DNA of 64,000 nucleotides from Thalassotalea sp. PS06 (GTDB lineage: Bacteria; Pseudomonadota; Gammaproteobacteria; Enterobacterales; Alteromonadaceae). The DNA is taken from assembly GCF_007197775.1 (NCBI RefSeq), contig NZ_CP041638.1, positions 3,472,001 to 3,536,000 on the forward strand, read 5' to 3'. The translations under genes were made by a program, and so were the position numbers. Below are positions 1 through 8,233 of the stretch, piece by piece (positions within the stretch are counted from its first letter, which is position 1; every line of letters begins with the position of its first letter). The notes beneath the pieces were generated by a model. That model was given only the letters and a program-made list of their open reading frames with translations. It did not search any database and had not been told where the DNA came from.

Positions 1-2
1 CC

Positions 3-245
3 CTTCGCGCAGAACACGATGTATTGTTTCCGTTTTCCAGGAATCTGGGGTTGATGTATTCAATCACCGACGATATGAGTAAAGAAAATTATTTGGTAAA
101 TCATAGTGCTTCGATTGTTTTGATTAATCCTCAAGGGAAAATTCAGGCAATATTCAAACCCGCGGTTCAAGTTGGTCAGGTACCAAGCGTGGACGCAAAA
201 ATACTATTGAGCGATTTTGCTAAAATCGTCAAACAAACCTCTTAA
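3..245 (+). CDS. SCO1/SenC family copper chaperone, C-terminal part (cut by window edge)
   Basis: The frame is open from the first bases of the window, so the gene begins upstream; about 80 residues remain. The segment YLVNHSASIVLINPQGK, followed by IFKP and a terminal LLSDFAKIV helix, matches the end of SCO-family thioredoxin-fold proteins, where a conserved His sits in a (D/N)HSA motif. Known role of the family: periplasmic, membrane-anchored delivery of copper or redox equivalents to the CuA site of cytochrome c oxidase. The CxxxC copper site would lie upstream and cannot be checked. The next gene starts 45 bases downstream and may be cotranscribed. The family call is fairly firm from the tail alone; the exact role is not. 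Confidence 0.75.
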   Translation, partial: LRAEHDVLFPFSRNLGLMYSITDDMSKENYLVNHSASIVLINPQGKIQAIFKPAVQVGQVPSVDAKILLSDFAKIVKQTS

Positions 246-290
246 ATAACAATAAAAATATCGGCTGCGAAGCACGATACAGGGAAGACA

Positions 291-1271
291 ATGAAACTTA
301 ATTTACTCAGTTCAATTACATTAGCTGCATTTCTTTGTGCATATACTACTAAAAGCTATGCAAACGAAAATGAGCAGGAAACGGCAAGTGAAATTGCAGA
401 AGCTACGGTGGCAGTTGATGAGCATACCGACTTTGCTGAACTGACAGAAGAACAACAATACCAACTTTGGGTACAACAAACGCTGGAGTCATTAACACCT
501 ATTAATGGTGTGGTTGAAATCGACGGTGTTGGCGCCACCTTAAACATTCCGGAACAATATTACTTTCTAAATCAGCAAGATTCTAAGGTCGTATTGGAAG
601 ATATCTGGGGTAACCCACCGAGCGAAACGGTTCTGGGAATGTTATTACCAACCGGTTTAACGCCATTTGATATGGAATCCTGGGCAGTGACCATTGAATT
701 TTCAGAAGATGGTTATGTTTCTGATGAAGATGCCGCTGATATCGACTACAGCGAATTACTGCTACAAATGCAGAAAGATACCCTTGCCGCCAATGCCGAG
801 CGTGAAGAGGCAGGTTATCCAGCGATGCAATTAGTCGGTTGGGTAAGCCAGCCTTTTTATGATCAGCAAAGTAATAAGTTGCACTGGGCAAAGGAAATCA
901 ATTTTGCCGGTCATGAGACCAATACCCTGAATTACAATATCCGCGTTCTCGGCCGTAAAGGGGTTTTGGTTCTTAATTTCATCGCCGGCATGGACCAAAA
1001 AGATATCATCGATGACAACCTTGATAGCGTTTTGGCAATTGCCGAGTTCGATGCGGGTTCACGTTACGCGGATTTCGATCCGGAGATTGACGAAGTTGCC
1101 GCATACGGTGTCGGCGCGCTTGTTGCCGGCAAAGTACTGGCGAAAACCGGATTTCTGGCTGCAGCTATTATGTTTTTGAAAAAATTCGGTATCTTTATCC
1201 TGATTGGGATTGGGGCGCTATTGAAAAAAGTTTTCTCAAGAAAACCAAAAGCTGAAGAAGCCACGTCTTAA
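291..1271 (+). CDS. DUF2167 family membrane protein
   Basis: A 326-residue protein with a Sec signal peptide (residues 1-24, ending SYA) and a C-terminal hydrophobic segment at about 285-310 followed by a basic tail (RKPK). The middle carries features I recognise from DUF2167 proteins: GYVSDEDAADIDYSELL, an LHWAKEINF segment, and TLNYNIRVLGRKGVLVLN. The family is envelope-located and has no settled biochemical function. The ATG at 291 follows an AGGGAAG ribosome site at good spacing. A strong hairpin terminator follows the stop, so the gene ends its transcript; it may be read together with the SCO gene. Family assignment is firm, function unknown. Confidence 0.88.
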   Translation: MKLNLLSSITLAAFLCAYTTKSYANENEQETASEIAEATVAVDEHTDFAELTEEQQYQLWVQQTLESLTPINGVVEIDGVGATLNIPEQYYFLNQQDSKVVLEDIWGNPPSETVLGMLLPTGLTPFDMESWAVTIEFSEDGYVSDEDAADIDYSELLLQMQKDTLAANAEREEAGYPAMQLVGWVSQPFYDQQSNKLHWAKEINFAGHETNTLNYNIRVLGRKGVLVLNFIAGMDQKDIIDDNLDSVLAIAEFDAGSRYADFDPEIDEVAAYGVGALVAGKVLAKTGFLAAAIMFLKKFGIFILIGIGALLKKVFSRKPKAEEATS

Positions 1272-1296
1272 TTCAAATAAATCACTCATTATGGTT

Positions 1297-1325
1297 AAAG
1301 GCGATGCACTGCATCGCCTTTTTTA
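1297..1325 (+). terminator. Rho-independent terminator after the DUF2167 gene
   Basis: The inverted repeat AAGGCGATGC / GCATCGCCTT has a 3-base loop and is followed by a T-rich run (TTTTTTATT). It lies 26 bases after the stop codon. Confidence 0.85.
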
Positions 1326-1441
1326 TTGCCCTAAAAGAGATTAGAAACATCCGGTAACGGTTTGATATTACGCTTTATTCGCAATCATAAGGGATTTCTG
1401 CCAATAATAATTTTATGTCCTGGCTCGATAAGGAAGTCTCT

Positions 1442-2056
1442 ATGGTTATTAAACATGCTCTGCTCTCGATTCTTTGCGCAAGTACACTCGCCTTGCCTTT
1501 GAGCTCAATGGCGGAATCATTTTCCGACAAGCTAACCGATGCAGCCTTGCTTCGCACGCAAGCGTCAGTAACTTATGATGGTCGTTATCTTGCCATTGCT
1601 TATCCTAACGGCGATGTCCCTGCCAATATCGGTGTATGCACCGATGTGGTAATTCGCTCATATCGGACCTTAGGCATAGATTTACAACAACTGGTTCACG
1701 AGGATATTCGCGAGAATTTCAGCGCTTATCCTTCCAAAAGGATTTGGGGATTAACCCGTCCCGATACCAATATCGATCACCGTCGAGTTCCCAATCTGCA
1801 GGCATTTTTCCGCCGTCATGGTGAAACCCTTACCATTTCCAATCAAGCCAGTGATTACCAGCCAGGAGAATTAGTAACCTGGATGTTACCAGGAAATTTA
1901 CCCCATATTGGTATCGTCAGTGACCAGCGCTCAGCAATTTCCGGCAACCCGTTAATCATTCATAACATAGGTTCAGGACCTGAAATCAGCGATATGCTGT
2001 TTTCCTTTGAAATCACCGGACGTTACCGTTATTGGCCGGAGAAATCGGTCGAATAA
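1442..2056 (+). CDS. DUF1287 domain exported protein
   Basis: A 204-residue protein with a signal peptide (residues 1-22, ending SMA). The mature part contains YDGRYLAIAYPNGDVPANIGVC and then TDVVIRSYR; this Asp-Val-x-x-Asn-x-Gly-Val-Cys-Thr-Asp-Val pattern and the later HIGIV segment are typical of DUF1287, a family with an NlpC/P60-like (papain-type) fold in which the Cys would be the nucleophile and the His of PHIGIV its partner. Function is unproven; cell-wall peptidase or amidase activity is inferred from the fold. An in-frame ATG exists at 1415, but the ATG at 1442 has an AAGGA site (about 8-base spacing) and starts directly on the signal peptide, so I chose it. Confidence 0.82.
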   Translation: MVIKHALLSILCASTLALPLSSMAESFSDKLTDAALLRTQASVTYDGRYLAIAYPNGDVPANIGVCTDVVIRSYRTLGIDLQQLVHEDIRENFSAYPSKRIWGLTRPDTNIDHRRVPNLQAFFRRHGETLTISNQASDYQPGELVTWMLPGNLPHIGIVSDQRSAISGNPLIIHNIGSGPEISDMLFSFEITGRYRYWPEKSVE

Positions 2057-2147
2057 CCGCCAACCTGGGATTTTTACTGGCACTTTTTGTGCGAGTCCTG
2101 ATAAAATTAGCAGCAATATTGACTGATAAAAGAACGAGTAGAGAGAT

Positions 2148-2873
2148 ATGGGCAGAGCGTTCCAAAACCGTAAAGAGTCTATGGCTAAAACTCAGGGCCA
2201 AAAAACTAAGGTTTACTCAAAGTACGGTAAAGAAATTTATGTTTGCGCCAAGAATGGTGGTGTAGACCCCGATGGTAACCTGGCACTTCGTCGTTTGATC
2301 GAAAAAGCGAAAAAAGATCAGGTTCCAACCCACGTAATCGAAAAAGCGATTGATAAAGCCAAAGGTGGCGGTGGCGAGAACTATGAAAGCGCTCGTTACG
2401 AAGGTTTCGGCCCAGGCGGCTGCATGGTTATCGTTGACTGTCTAACCGACAATACCAACCGTACCATCAAAGACGTCCGTCAGGCATTTACTAAAACCGA
2501 TTCGAAAATTGGTGGCCCGGGCTCTGCGGCACACATGTTTGACCACCAGGCATTATTCTCATTTGAAAATGATGACGAAGAAGCGGTGCTTGAAGCGCTG
2601 ATGATGGCCGATGTCGATGTAACTGATATCGAAAACGACGACGGTATGATGACGGTTTTTGCCCCACACACTGAATTCTTCAAAGCGAAAACGGCATTAA
2701 CTGAAGCGTTCCCAGAAATCAATTTTGAAATGGAAGAAATTACCTGGGTTCCACAAACTTACACCACCATCAGTGGTGAAGAAGATTTAGCGAACTTTGA
2801 AAAGTTCATCAATATGCTAAATGATAGTGATGATGTGCAAAACATTTATCACAATGCTGAATTAGAAAGCTAA
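2148..2873 (+). CDS. YebC/PmpR (TACO1) family protein, YeeN type
   Basis: A 241-residue cytosolic protein matching the YebC/PmpR family along its length: N-terminal GR..N.K...AK, basic helix region, [31 protein letters not shown], and C-terminal [12 protein letters not shown]. The MGR start and [12 protein letters not shown] segment resemble the YeeN branch rather than classical YebC (MAGHSKWANI). The family was long annotated as transcriptional regulators; mitochondrial TACO1 and more recent bacterial work point to a ribosome-associated role in translation of difficult sequences. Which applies here cannot be read from sequence. A strong terminator follows; upstream spacing of about 90 bases from the DUF1287 gene suggests its own promoter. 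Confidence 0.93.
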   Translation: MGRAFQNRKESMAKTQGQKTKVYSKYGKEIYVCAKNGGVDPDGNLALRRLIEKAKKDQVPTHVIEKAIDKAKGGGGENYESARYEGFGPGGCMVIVDCLTDNTNRTIKDVRQAFTKTDSKIGGPGSAAHMFDHQALFSFENDDEEAVLEALMMADVDVTDIENDDGMMTVFAPHTEFFKAKTALTEAFPEINFEMEEITWVPQTYTTISGEEDLANFEKFINMLNDSDDVQNIYHNAELES

Positions 2874-2893
2874 TCGCGAATATCTAGATATTC

Positions 2894-2922
2894 AAAAGCC
2901 AGCTCTCATGCTGGCTTTTTTA
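2894..2922 (+). terminator. Rho-independent terminator after the YebC-family gene
   Basis: The stem AAAAGCCAGC / GCTGGCTTTT with loop TCTCAT is followed by further Ts. Confidence 0.9.
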
Positions 2923-3084
2923 TTGTCCGCACCATAAACAAAATGTCTTTTACAGCGCTCTAACTCACTATTAATACTAGCCTTTTTGATCCATTCATTT
3001 GACCAACAGCGAACGCGATTTATTAGCAGATTGCTATAATTAACGGATAGCTTATTGCTACTGAATATCAGTACTGGAGGCGTT

Positions 3085-3435
3085 ATGAATAATTCAGCTG
3101 TTTATTTTATTGATGTATTTGCGGCGTTAATGATGATTATGGGTATTTGGATTTTATTCCGTCCAGAGCCGGTTTATGGCTACATCGAACGCAAACGCCA
3201 GGATCTTTCCACCCATGTTCTCGCCGTCGTTGTTCGGGTAATTCTCGGCGCCGCACTAATTCTGGCAGCCAGTCAATCGAGTTTTCCCCTGACCTTTAAG
3301 GTTCTCGGTGGTTTATCAATTGCTGCCGCGGCGGTATTTTTATTAATTGGCAGAAAGCGATTTCAACAGCTGCTTAGCTGGGCGCTCTCCATCGGGCCTA
3401 ATACCAATCACATTAAATTATTGCTCACTCAGTGA
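3085..3435 (+). CDS. Small membrane protein, C-terminus replaced by a MITE insertion
   Basis: The reading frame begins at ATG 3085 behind a TGGAGG ribosome site and encodes 116 residues with about three membrane helices. It is a paralogue of the gene at 3757: both share LAV.VR..LGAAL...ASQ, then an ILG/VLGG..SIAA segment and (L/I)IGR.RF..L..W. The paralogue ends in a further hydrophobic helix. Here the match stops at 3402, where a MITE-like element starts; the last ten residues (TNHIKLLLTQ) and the stop are encoded by the left end of the element. The lost tail lies intact just past the element at 3666-3734. The product may still fold, but the gene is structurally interrupted. Function unknown. 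Confidence 0.75.
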   Translation: MNNSAVYFIDVFAALMMIMGIWILFRPEPVYGYIERKRQDLSTHVLAVVVRVILGAALILAASQSSFPLTFKVLGGLSIAAAAVFLLIGRKRFQQLLSWALSIGPNTNHIKLLLTQ

Positions 3436-3665
3436 GAATTTAAAGGCTTTTAGACAAGGCTTGGATTGCAGAGAATGGTCGCTCCATTGTCAAAATCAGT
3501 AACGCAGGATAAACGCCTTTAAAACTCACCCGTAGGGAGTTTGTGAGAGGCCCATTTACTGCCCTATATTTCATTAATATAGAATGACTATATCAATAAA
3601 ATCTATGTTGCAAATGAACCTCTGCTCAAACTCTGAGTAGTGCACAAACTTAGTGTGATTGGTAT
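3401..3665. mobile_element. MITE-like non-autonomous element inside a small membrane-protein gene
   Basis: The 265-bp segment begins ATACCAATCACATTAA and ends TTAGTGTGATTGGTAT, which are inverted copies of each other; the inverted similarity continues inward with gaps for about 35 bases (a CTCACTCAGTGAG-like segment at the left, CTCTGAGTAGTG at the right). It contains an internal hairpin (CTATATT / AATATAG near 3571-3589) and no reading frame of note. Removing 3403-3665, that is the element plus one copy of a possible 2-bp AT target duplication, rejoins the host reading frame exactly. The ACCAAT..ATTGGT ends recall small repeats I associate with Alteromonadales and related genomes; no transposase for it is present in the window. 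Confidence 0.8.
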
Positions 3666-3734
3666 GAATTTCATCATCTGGCTGGACTCGCCGCCTTTGC
3701 TTTCGGTGTTTTTCTGCTAATGTCATTAAACTGA
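3666..3734 (+). pseudogene. Displaced 3' end of the interrupted small membrane-protein gene
   Basis: Twenty-two codons and a TGA stop directly follow the right end of the MITE. They encode EFHHLAGLAAFAFGVFLLMSLN, given here as EFHHLAGLAA then FAFGVFLLMSLN, a hydrophobic helix. It aligns with the C-terminus of the neighbouring paralogue (VHVVVGLVTVAFAVLVLYAY) at the same distance from the shared R-F-x-x-L-x-x-W motif. There is no start codon or ribosome site, so it is probably not translated. Confidence 0.75.
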
Positions 3735-3756
3735 CTGAAAAATAGAAGAGGCGTCA

Positions 3757-4152
3757 ATGGAAGCAACAATCACTACCTGGGCTCTGGAGTTTATCCGTTG
3801 GTTTGCCATGTTCATTGGTGCTTTTGGCGTTGTCATCACCATTCTACCATCACCAATATTTGGCTTTCTAGGGCGTTTTAAACACCTTTTTCTGTTTCAC
3901 TTTCTCGCCGTCGCGGTGAGGTTTTTATTTGGCGCCGCACTCCTTTATACCGCTAGCCAAACAAAATTGCCCGAGGTTGTGCAGATATTGGGATACATAT
4001 CGATTGCCGCCGGCATAGTGTTAATGCTTATCGGCCGCAATCGATTTATTCGCCTGATAGCCTGGGTGGCTCGGCTGACACCGTTAGTGCATGTGGTGGT
4101 AGGTCTGGTTACCGTGGCCTTTGCGGTATTGGTGTTATACGCCTACCACTAG
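3757..4152 (+). CDS. Small integral membrane protein, intact paralogue of the preceding gene
   Basis: A 131-residue protein with four predicted hydrophobic helices and few charged residues. It shares with the upstream gene the segments FLAVAVRFLFGAALLYTASQ, ILGYISIAAG and IGRNRFIRLIAW, and adds the last helix that the MITE has cut from its neighbour. The start follows AGAAGAGG at good spacing. I do not recognise a characterised family. Tandem duplication followed by divergence is the simplest history. It sits between the interrupted paralogue and a convergent GST gene, which gives no functional clue. Confidence 0.8.
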   Translation: MEATITTWALEFIRWFAMFIGAFGVVITILPSPIFGFLGRFKHLFLFHFLAVAVRFLFGAALLYTASQTKLPEVVQILGYISIAAGIVLMLIGRNRFIRLIAWVARLTPLVHVVVGLVTVAFAVLVLYAYH

Positions 4153-4175
4153 GTTGGTTTATAACAACAAAGCCA

Positions 4176-4841
4176 CTAACCAATAAATGCCTGCATCATG
4201 GTTTTTTCTTCAGCGATTGTTTTTGCAAATACCGGCTCACTTAATAAGCGTTCCACGTAAGCTGCAACCTTAGGGTGGGTAGCAGCGTCAACGCGCTCAT
4301 TACAATAATGTAGGGTCATAAACATGCCACCAACCATGATGTCTGCAAATGTCATGCTGTTACCCACCAGAAAATCATCCGTCAACTCACCTTCCAGGTA
4401 ATCTAAAATCGCCGGGATCTCGGTCTCAACAGCAAGTTTGATATCGGCTTCGATTGGCTCGCGTTTAAAAACAAAAGGCGCTAACACCCGCTCGGCAAAA
4501 AGGTGCGCGCCTATGGCGGTGATCATGACTGTGCTCGCGTATTGGCTAAACCATAAGGCGCGAGCTGCAAGGATTGGGTCTTCAGGCAGTAACGGATTTT
4601 CCGGGAAAGCTTTCTCTAAGTATGCACAGATAACTTCAGAATCGCTGATGTATTGATCACCGGTTCGAAATAAAGGAATTTTGCCAAGAGGACTATTTTC
4701 TTCAAACTCTACAGGCTTATCAGGGCCGAACGGCACCACGTTAACTTGTTCATAATCCAGGCCTTTGTATGCCAATACCAGACGAACTTTACGAACAAAA
4801 GGGGAAATTGGCGCACCAAATAAAGCTAAGTTTTGACTCAT
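4176..4841 (-). CDS. Glutathione S-transferase family protein
   Basis: A 221-residue protein with the two-domain GST layout. The N-terminal thioredoxin-like part (residues 1-80) includes SPFVRKVRL at the active-site helix, the cis-Pro motif GKIPLF and the glutathione-binding SDSEVICAYLE. The C-terminal helical part contains the N-capping motif TFADIMVGG. A Ser rather than Tyr occupies the probable catalytic position, as in many bacterial GSTs. Substrate unknown; likely cytosolic glutathione conjugation or reduction. The gene is transcribed alone, convergent with the small membrane-protein gene upstream. Assignment to the superfamily is firm. Confidence 0.9.
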   Translation of the reverse strand: MSQNLALFGAPISPFVRKVRLVLAYKGLDYEQVNVVPFGPDKPVEFEENSPLGKIPLFRTGDQYISDSEVICAYLEKAFPENPLLPEDPILAARALWFSQYASTVMITAIGAHLFAERVLAPFVFKREPIEADIKLAVETEIPAILDYLEGELTDDFLVGNSMTFADIMVGGMFMTLHYCNERVDAATHPKVAAYVERLLSEPVFAKTIAEEKTMMQAFIG

Positions 4842-4941
4842 GGGATATATCTTTCTCTGTCTAGTAAGTGAAGGTTACATAGAAAAAGATATTGGGCTAA
4901 CGCCTGGAATTTCAATCTCAAAATTAATGAGTTTGTTTTTT

Positions 4942-5598
4942 TTACCAATCCACAGGAGTTCTGTCGCGAAAAAATCCACCACTTGGACCATCATCAGGTA
5001 GAGTTGCTAACCAGATACCGGTATCTGCGCCCTCTTCAATGGAACGGTCCGCTTCTTGACCTCCCATGCGGGTACGAACCCAGCCGGGACACATGGCATT
5101 TATTTTCACATTATCGGGCATATCACGAGCTGCGGAAAAGGTTAATGCATTGAGCGATGCCTTCGCCACACCATAGCCTCCAGGGCCTTCTAACCCTGAT
5201 GAAAACGCGCCCCAACCCGAGGACACATTAACCACCCTGCCAAAGTTATTGGCAATCATTGAGGGCAATAAATAATGCATCAGCAAAAACGGACCTCGAA
5301 CCATCACTGCCATCGAGTTATCGAATTCGTCGATATCATCTAACACGTGTCCTTCGCCTAAAATCCCGGCATTATTCACCAGCACATCGACACTTCCTAA
5401 GATTGCTACGGCACGTTTAATGCTTTCTTCATCACCCACATCTAACTCTATCGCTTCAGCGCCAATCTCATTAGCGGCCTTCTTACCTAAAGATAAATCC
5501 CTGGCACCAACAAACACCCTGTAGCCTATACTTACCAAGCCTTTGGCGATCTCTAAGCCAATACCTCGATTGGCGCCGGTAACTAGTGCGGTTTTCAT
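4942..5598 (-). CDS. Short-chain dehydrogenase/reductase (classical SDR)
   Basis: A 218-residue Rossmann-fold oxidoreductase with the classical SDR marks: cofactor motif TGANRGIG at residues 7-14, NNAG at 75-78, the catalytic Ser in VVNVSSG near 126, and YGVAK with Tyr142 and Lys146. The later PGWVRT segment is also typical. Arg11 after the first glycines suggests NADP(H) preference, but this is inference. The length is somewhat shorter than usual (about 250). Substrate unknown; carbonyl reductase activity is the usual role of such proteins. Transcribed alone or with the GST downstream on the same strand (100-base gap). Confidence 0.9.
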   Translation of the reverse strand: MKTALVTGANRGIGLEIAKGLVSIGYRVFVGARDLSLGKKAANEIGAEAIELDVGDEESIKRAVAILGSVDVLVNNAGILGEGHVLDDIDEFDNSMAVMVRGPFLLMHYLLPSMIANNFGRVVNVSSGWGAFSSGLEGPGGYGVAKASLNALTFSAARDMPDNVKINAMCPGWVRTRMGGQEADRSIEEGADTGIWLATLPDDGPSGGFFRDRTPVDW

Positions 5599-5675
5599 AA
5601 TTGCCTCATTTATGCCATTTGGACTCTATAGACCTTAAAGCTAGCCCTACAAAATAAGATTGTCGATGAAGAGGT

Positions 5676-6758
5676 TTAATCCTTATACCAGCTGCCATCA
5701 GCTTTTTTCACAAACCAGGGACGGGAATACCAGTAAAATCGTCCGGGATTACTAATACTCGGCGCTGTGCAATTTGCCCGCACCCGGCCTGTGGCAAGAG
5801 GCTCCTGTATCAATAATTCAAAACCGGATTTATCTTCTGCCCATTTAACGTCAACCCGGCCTTGTCCAGATACAAAGCAGTTTAACTGGGAGCTATAAAA
5901 GTCATCAACGTTCAAGCTGATGGTCTTATCCAGCTGTTCCGGCGGCGTATTAGCAGCAACTATCGTCTCACTGCGTTGGCTGTCATCAGAGACCTTAAAC
6001 GGTAGAGATTTTAGTTTTGTCGACAGCGGTTTAAGTTTGTCATAGGGTTGCGAGGCTGGAAATCTGGGTACTGCGGTTAGATCGGTATGCTCTCCCACAG
6101 CGCCAGATTGTTGGGTAAACACCACGTAGTCTAAGGCCTCTAATTGTTGCTGAATATCGGCATTATATTCACCATAAGGCAGGGCAAAATACTTCCAGGA
6201 TTGGCCTAGTTTTTCCTTTAGAACCTGCTCCGATTCCTGTAACTGGCTGAGCTTTTCTTTAACCCAGTCTTTATCGCTCATCCCTTTGGGTGTTTTAATA
6301 AGTGAGTCATGATGCAGACCGTGATTAGCAATTAACACACCATCATCGGACATAGCCTTGAGTTGCTCCCAGGTAAGGTATCCGGATTTGTTCTTCGCCA
6401 CTTTGCCTGGATTAATAAATAAGGTGTAAGGGTAATCGAAGGCTTTGAGGATCGGATGGGCTTTCTCAAAAATATCGGTATAACCATCGTCAAAGGTAAT
6501 GACCACAGTTCTATCGGCAATTTTTTTACCGGCCTTTAAGCTGTCAATTAATTCATTTAGAGGAATAACGGTAAATCCATTATCACGTAAATAAACCAGA
6601 TGCTTGGTAAATTGTGCTGGCGATAATGAAGTGCTCGGCGGAGTGTCCTCACTGACATGATGATAGGCGAGAATGACCGCAGCGTGGGTGCCTGTTAATG
6701 GCAAAAACATCAGAATTGCGACGCTAAGACGACGAATTAATAACTTCAGCAACAGCAT
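5676..6758 (-). CDS. Exported polysaccharide deacetylase (NodB homology domain)
   Basis: A 360-residue protein with a signal peptide (about 1-26, ending THA). The NodB domain follows: ILAYHHV near 29-35, the catalytic/metal motif TFDDGY at 88-93, and the zinc-site motif NHGLHH at 145-150 (H-x3-H pattern His146/His150). The C-terminal 120 residues are an unassigned domain with a Cys pair (LNCFV and RANCTAP) likely to form a disulfide in the periplasm. Layout resembles the N-terminal deacetylase half of PgaB-type proteins, which de-N-acetylate surface polysaccharide, but no pga genes are nearby. Substrate is therefore open. The gene is divergent from the MATE transporter. Confidence 0.88.
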   Translation of the reverse strand: MLLLKLLIRRLSVAILMFLPLTGTHAAVILAYHHVSEDTPPSTSLSPAQFTKHLVYLRDNGFTVIPLNELIDSLKAGKKIADRTVVITFDDGYTDIFEKAHPILKAFDYPYTLFINPGKVAKNKSGYLTWEQLKAMSDDGVLIANHGLHHDSLIKTPKGMSDKDWVKEKLSQLQESEQVLKEKLGQSWKYFALPYGEYNADIQQQLEALDYVVFTQQSGAVGEHTDLTAVPRFPASQPYDKLKPLSTKLKSLPFKVSDDSQRSETIVAANTPPEQLDKTISLNVDDFYSSQLNCFVSGQGRVDVKWAEDKSGFELLIQEPLATGRVRANCTAPSISNPGRFYWYSRPWFVKKADGSWYKD

Positions 6759-6863
6759 ATAAATCTCTCAAGCCAAATACTAATTTAATGCTGATGATCG
6801 CTTAACACGTGTTATTATTCAAGAAGTTAATCTCATCCAGGCAAAGGCAACTCTTTGACTCTC

Positions 6864-8216
6864 ATGTCGAATTCAGACGCATCCAGAATCACTCCCCAGA
6901 CGGAACGCAAAGCCCTTTTCGCGCTCGCGATACCGATGATTTTGTCCAATATTACCGTGCCATTATTAGGGTTGGTCGACACCGGAGTGATTGGTCACTT
7001 ACCTGAAGCCTACTTTCTCGGTGCGACTGCTGTCGGTGCGATGATCATTACCTTTGTTACCTGGTTTTGTGGATTCTTAAGAATGTCGACTACGGGTTTG
7101 GTAGCTCAGGCTTTCGGTAGTGAAGACCAGACCCAGATGTTTTTGGTGTTGAGCCGAGGACTATTAGTGGCACTGGTAATTGGCATTTTGATGATTATCT
7201 TGCAGGTGCCCTATATAAACTTTTCACTCGCCCTGGCAGGAGGCAGTGAACAGGTGCAGTTCTACGCCCATCAATATGCCAGTGTGCGGATCTGGGGCTT
7301 TCCCGCATCCTTATGTAACCTGGTGATACTTGGTTGGCTGCTTGGTATGCACAAGGCGAAATATGCGATGTGGTTGCTGATCATCACCAACCTCACCAAT
7401 CTTGTGCTTGATTTATTGTTTGTTATTGGCTTTGAGTGGCAGATCCTTGGTATCGCCTGGGCCACCATCATTGCCGAGTATTCAAGTTTTGCTCTTGGCC
7501 TTTACTTTGTGCATAAAACCATAGGGTTAAATAAGCGTCAGAGACAGGAAATCTGGGCTGGCCTCAAACAGCATCTCTTAGATAAAGCGCAGTTAATTCC
7601 TTTTGTGAAACTCAATCGTGATATCGTGATTCGTACCTTATGCCTGGAGATCTGCTTCGTATTTATTACCTTTCAAGGTGCCCGACTTGGTGATACTGTA
7701 GTTGCAGCCAATGCAATCCTGTTAAATTTCCTGTTGTTGATTTCTTTTGGTCTCGATGGCATCGCTTATGGCGCAGAGGCCAGAGTTGGCCGCGCTAAAG
7801 GCGCACACAATAAAAAAGCCTTGGCACTTTCGGTAAATATCGCATTGATCTTTAACGGCTTATTTGCCGTTTTCTACAGTCTGTTGTTTTTATTTTTAGG
7901 CCATTGGTTTATCACCTTGTTAACCAATATCGATTCGGTGATAAATTATGCCGGTGAATTTTTACCCTGGATGGTAGCACTGCCAATCATTGCCTGTTGG
8001 TGTTACCTGTTCGATGGCATATATATAGGCCTTACCCAGGCTAAAGCGATGCGTAATTCTATGGTCATTGCCACCTTTGGCTGTTTTTTCCCGGCCTGGT
8101 GGTTGCTGCAGGGATATGGCAATCATGGGCTTTGGGCAGCATTTTGTATATTCATGGCCAGCCGCGGTGTGACCCTTGGTCTGCATTACTATAAAAATCA
8201 TCATAAATTCGTATAA
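6864..8216 (+). CDS. dinF: MATE family efflux transporter, DinF type
   Basis: A roughly 450-residue membrane protein with twelve hydrophobic helices. The opening ALAIPMILSNITVPLLGLVDTGVIGHL is the characteristic first helix of the DinF branch of MATE transporters, and the repeat half starting at about residue 240 shows the internal duplication. Known role of the family: cation-coupled export of toxic organic cations and oxidising compounds. The start is uncertain: ATG 6864 gives MSNSDAS; an in-frame TTG at 6855 lies at better distance from an AAAGG site. The MFS gene starts 17 bases after the stop, so the two are likely one operon. No lexA gene lies beside it, unlike in Escherichia coli. Confidence 0.88.
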   Translation: MSNSDASRITPQTERKALFALAIPMILSNITVPLLGLVDTGVIGHLPEAYFLGATAVGAMIITFVTWFCGFLRMSTTGLVAQAFGSEDQTQMFLVLSRGLLVALVIGILMIILQVPYINFSLALAGGSEQVQFYAHQYASVRIWGFPASLCNLVILGWLLGMHKAKYAMWLLIITNLTNLVLDLLFVIGFEWQILGIAWATIIAEYSSFALGLYFVHKTIGLNKRQRQEIWAGLKQHLLDKAQLIPFVKLNRDIVIRTLCLEICFVFITFQGARLGDTVVAANAILLNFLLLISFGLDGIAYGAEARVGRAKGAHNKKALALSVNIALIFNGLFAVFYSLLFLFLGHWFITLLTNIDSVINYAGEFLPWMVALPIIACWCYLFDGIYIGLTQAKAMRNSMVIATFGCFFPAWWLLQGYGNHGLWAAFCIFMASRGVTLGLHYYKNHHKFV

Positions 8217-8233
8217 CAAGAGCAATATCGCTG

